Shown here piece by piece: positions 62,141 through 64,000 of a stretch of DNA of 64,000 nucleotides (positions are counted from its first letter, which is position 1; every line of letters starts with the position of its first letter). This DNA is from Solidesulfovibrio magneticus RS-1 (lineage in GTDB: Bacteria > Desulfobacterota > Desulfovibrionia > Desulfovibrionales > Desulfovibrionaceae), in the NCBI RefSeq assembly GCF_000010665.1, contig NC_012796.1:2013501-2077500 (forward strand), given 5' to 3'. The notes beneath the pieces were generated by a model. It ran no database searches. It saw only the letters and a list, made by a program, of their open reading frames with translations, and was not told the DNA's origin. The translations under genes were made by a program, and so were the position numbers.

Positions 62141-62340
62141 ATTGGTCGCCTGAGACGTTGCGCCGTCACCGCAGACAAAATCGCGCAGAAGCTCGGCTGC
62201 GATAAAAATTCGCCATTACTTGCCGAGGCCGGCATCCTGTGTGTCCTTCACCAGCTTTCGGATGAAGGGCATGTCTTTTATCCTCAAGACACCTTGATCG
62301 AAAAGGCCATCGAGATTCTGGAAGTGGAGCCAGGAGTTTT
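62141..62340 (+). pseudogene. RecD2-like helicase fragment, right part
   Basis: In one frame: TADKIAQKLGCDKNSPLLAE, then AGILCVLHQLSDEGHVFYP and DTLIEKAIEILEVEPGVL, a good match to the region that follows the helix-hairpin-helix in RecD2 helicases (GIGF.TAD.IA..LG, EGHV.Y). The TAA that closes it comes from the start of the IS66 element. The motor domains are missing. It continues the fragment at 41811-41968. Confidence 0.65.
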
Positions 62341-62412
62341 GTAACCGGTCAATCAGCCCCTTCTTACGCCGCTTGAGCTTTCTGCCATGGTTTATCCCAC
62401 AGGAGGACGACC

Positions 62413-62763
62413 ATGGCCACATCAGCAGCAGAGGGATGTTCCGAAAAGGCGACATATTGGACTGAACATATTGCGGCTTGGCACAAGAGCGGCCTGAGCC
62501 AAGGAGCATACTGCCGGCGGCATGGTCTTTCTCAGAGTTCCCTGAGCTATTGGCGGAAGCGTTTAGGGGCAACGGACGACGTGGGCGTCGCGTCTTTCGT
62601 CACCATCGTCCCCGTGCCGCTGCTCGCATCGACTCAAGCAGACATGTTAACCGCACCTGAACCGCTGCTGGTACATGTAGGTGACGCCTTTCGTATCGAG
62701 ATCAGAGGCGACTTCGCCGCGCCGGTGTTGGAAAAGCTTGTCCGCACGCTGACACGGCTATGA
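62413..62763 (+). CDS. tnpA: IS66 accessory protein TnpA
   Basis: The 116-residue protein has the helix-turn-helix of IS66 Orf1, YWTEHIAAWHKSGLSQGAYC and RRHGLSQSSLSYWRKRL. It is needed with TnpB for IS66 transposition, with an unclear biochemical role. The ATG follows AGGAGG. Its stop overlaps tnpB. Confidence 0.9.
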   Translation: MATSAAEGCSEKATYWTEHIAAWHKSGLSQGAYCRRHGLSQSSLSYWRKRLGATDDVGVASFVTIVPVPLLASTQADMLTAPEPLLVHVGDAFRIEIRGDFAAPVLEKLVRTLTRL

Positions 62764-63113
62764 TGTCGCCGGTAAGCGGCGTCCGGGTTTACTTGGCACT
62801 GGGAGCCACAGACATGCGCAAGTCCATCGACGGGCTGTCCATCCTGGTCTCACGGCAGCTGCAACTCGATCCATTCGCCGGTCACCTTTTCGGCTTTTGC
62901 AACCGCAGCCGGACCATCATCAAGCTGCTCTACTGGGATCGCAACGGATTTTGTTTGTGGCAGAAGCGCTTGGAGCGCCATGCGTTTCGCTGGCCGACCA
63001 GAGAGGCCGAGGTGCTGACCATCGACTCCCGGCAACTCGCCTGGCTGCTTGACGGTCTCGATCCCCTGGCCGTGACGGGACACTCCCGCCTGGAGTATTC
63101 GACGCTCTTTTAG
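62760..63113 (+). CDS. tnpB: IS66 accessory protein TnpB
   Basis: The 117-residue protein is a typical IS66 Orf2: VYLALGATDMRKSIDGLSIL, LFGFCNRSRTIIKLLYWDRN, GFCLWQKRLERHAFRWP. It overlaps tnpA by four bases and is complete. Function in transposition is known only genetically. Confidence 0.93.
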   Translation: MMSPVSGVRVYLALGATDMRKSIDGLSILVSRQLQLDPFAGHLFGFCNRSRTIIKLLYWDRNGFCLWQKRLERHAFRWPTREAEVLTIDSRQLAWLLDGLDPLAVTGHSRLEYSTLF

Positions 63114-63162
63114 GCATTATTGCCTTGATTAAATTGAATAATCATGAAAGATTATTCGGGCC

Positions 63163-63792
63163 GTGGACATCAATTCCCTCCCTGACGACCCTGCCGCACT
63201 GAAAGCTCTCATTGTCGACATGGCTGCGGAACATCAGGCGCTTGAGCAGCGCCTTCGGCTCCTGAACCTGATCATTTACGGCCCGAAGTCCGAGAAAAAG
63301 CCCCGTACCGGCCAGGAGCAGCAGCTTTCCCTGTTCGATGAGGCCGAGCAGGCCGTGGAGGAGCACAAGCCGCAGACCTTCGAGGAGGCCTGCGCCCCGG
63401 CGAGCACCCGCCGCAAACGCGGCCGTCGCCCCAACCCTGCTGATCTACCCCGGGTGGAGATCATCCACGACCTGCCGGAATCGGAGAAGGCCTGCCCCTG
63501 CGGCGCTGAGCTGGTCCGCATCGGTGAGGAAGTCAGCGAAAAGCTCGACATCGTGCCGGCCAAAATCCAGGTCATCCGCCACATCCGGCCAAAATACGCC
63601 TGCCGGACCTGCGAAGGTGTGGAAGCCGACGGGCCGACGGTGAAAACGGCGCCCATGCCGCCCCAAATCATCCCCCAGGGCATCGTGACCCCGGGCCTTT
63701 TGGCCCATGTCGCCGTGGCCAAGTATGCCGACGCGCTGCCCCTGTACCGCCAGGAGGATCAGTTCGCTCGCCTGGGGTGCGGATTTCGGTGA
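63163..63792 (+). pseudogene. tnpC: IS66 transposase TnpC, truncated by IS21
   Basis: It starts at GTG 63163. The N-terminal 205 residues are normal for IS66 TnpC: a leucine-zipper part, IYGPKSEKKPRTGQEQQLSL, the zinc finger with CPCGAEL and YACRTCEG, and ADALPLYRQEDQFARLG. Then one G is missing (four instead of five before TGCGG), which changes the frame, and the IS21-type sequence starts a few bases later. The DDE catalytic region is absent, so no functional transposase is made. Confidence 0.85.
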
Positions 63793-64000
63793 AATCGGCC
63801 ACCCAATTCGGAATATTCGGCCACCCTTGAGGGGTTGAGCGCGCTGGTGTTTTGGTCCTGCTTCAGGTGGCCGATTTGGTCAAGTCCGATGTCCGCTTCC
63901 GCATGGAATCTCCCGACAGCTCGATCCGGTAGGAGTCATGGACGATCCTGTCCAAGACCGCATCCGCCAGGGTCGGATCCTGGAAACGCCCATGCCATTC
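63785..64000 (-). mobile_element. IS21-family element, one end
   Basis: From about 63785 the sequence has repeated AATCGGCCACC-type motifs (63795, 63816 and inverted at 63864), as multiple terminal repeats of IS21 elements do, and then the 3' end of an istB gene on the minus strand. The element runs past the right window edge. Confidence 0.75.
63863..64000 (-). CDS. istB: IstB helper ATPase, C-terminal 45 residues
   Basis: The minus strand reads [20 protein letters not shown] and then [15 protein letters not shown] up to TGA, the conserved end of IS21 IstB proteins. The gene continues past the right edge and is open over all visible codons, so this copy may be intact. It is different from the decayed istB piece at 42835. 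Confidence 0.85.
   Translation of the reverse strand, partial: EWHGRFQDPTLADAVLDRIVHDSYRIELSGDSMRKRTSDLTKSAT

Larger units (their letters stand above)
62341..63784 (+). mobile_element. IS66-family element, 3' end lost
   Basis: It begins GTAACCGG, as IS66 elements do, directly after the RecD2 fragment, and carries tnpA, tnpB and the first third of tnpC in the normal order. It is cut by an IS21-family element at about 63785. Confidence 0.8.
34947..64000. mobile_element. Accessory island at tRNA-Leu, right end not in window
   Basis: From the tRNA end onward the window changes character: a tyrosine recombinase next to the tRNA, lower and patchy GC, orphan genes, many insertion-sequence fragments and none of the hairpin repeats found in the left part. 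I did not find a second copy of the tRNA 3' end, so the right boundary lies outside or has been lost. Several later insertions are nested in it. Confidence 0.65.

Overview
The window looks like chromosome from a high-GC sulfate-reducing deltaproteobacterium of the Desulfovibrio/Solidesulfovibrio type. I base this on an NrfD-type menaquinone-linked membrane subunit at the left edge, a MgtA-type ATPase, a GAK-type kinase/ATP-grasp operon, typical Desulfovibrio gene families and strongly GC-rich codon use. The genus is an inference.

Bases 1-34950 are core chromosome. In order they hold: an NrfD-family fragment; a magnesium P-type ATPase; a four-gene GAK operon (amphi-Trp protein, PhoU-aminoglycoside-phosphotransferase fusion, ATP-grasp enzyme, HprK-related kinase) divergent from a Nif11-like small protein and a Pit phosphate permease; hemW; an M23 peptidase; a lipoprotein; glycerophosphodiesterase; a diadenylate-cyclase-like protein followed by PilZ and TPR proteins; the NAD operon nadC-nadA-nadB; rarA; rsmE; gcvT; a large unknown protein; a GAF protein and mreB; suhB; a Nudix hydrolase; rimI; pgk-tpiA-secG; and tRNA-Leu(GAG). 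A 39-bp intergenic hairpin repeat occurs seven times here (plus one divergent relative), often between convergent genes. I found none in the island.

Bases 34950-64000 are an accessory island starting at the 3' end of tRNA-Leu, with a tyrosine recombinase next to the tRNA. It carries an AT-rich orphan gene, a DNA-processing cassette (truncated RecB-like nuclease, UvrD-like helicase, BglII-like protein, DUF932 protein), a CheB-CheR-PAS protein with a partner hybrid histidine kinase, small orphan proteins, a 3116-residue secreted protein with PKD-like, coiled-coil and TPR segments, and a Sel1-repeat protein. The island is full of insertion-sequence debris (IS3, IS5-like, IS21, IS1182-like, a MITE-like element, IS66 cut by IS21). 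Two fragments that read as consecutive parts of one RecD2 helicase lie 20 kb apart (41.8-42.0 and 62.1-62.3 kb), which suggests the signalling and giant-protein segment was inserted into an older copy of that gene.

The most promising leads are the GAK operon with its PhoU-kinase fusion beside a phosphate transporter, the covarying hairpin repeat family, the split RecD2 gene, the giant secreted protein with three base-identical 219-bp units, and the RecB/UvrD/BglII-like/DUF932 cassette. All family assignments come from reading the sequence and remembered family motifs; no search was run.
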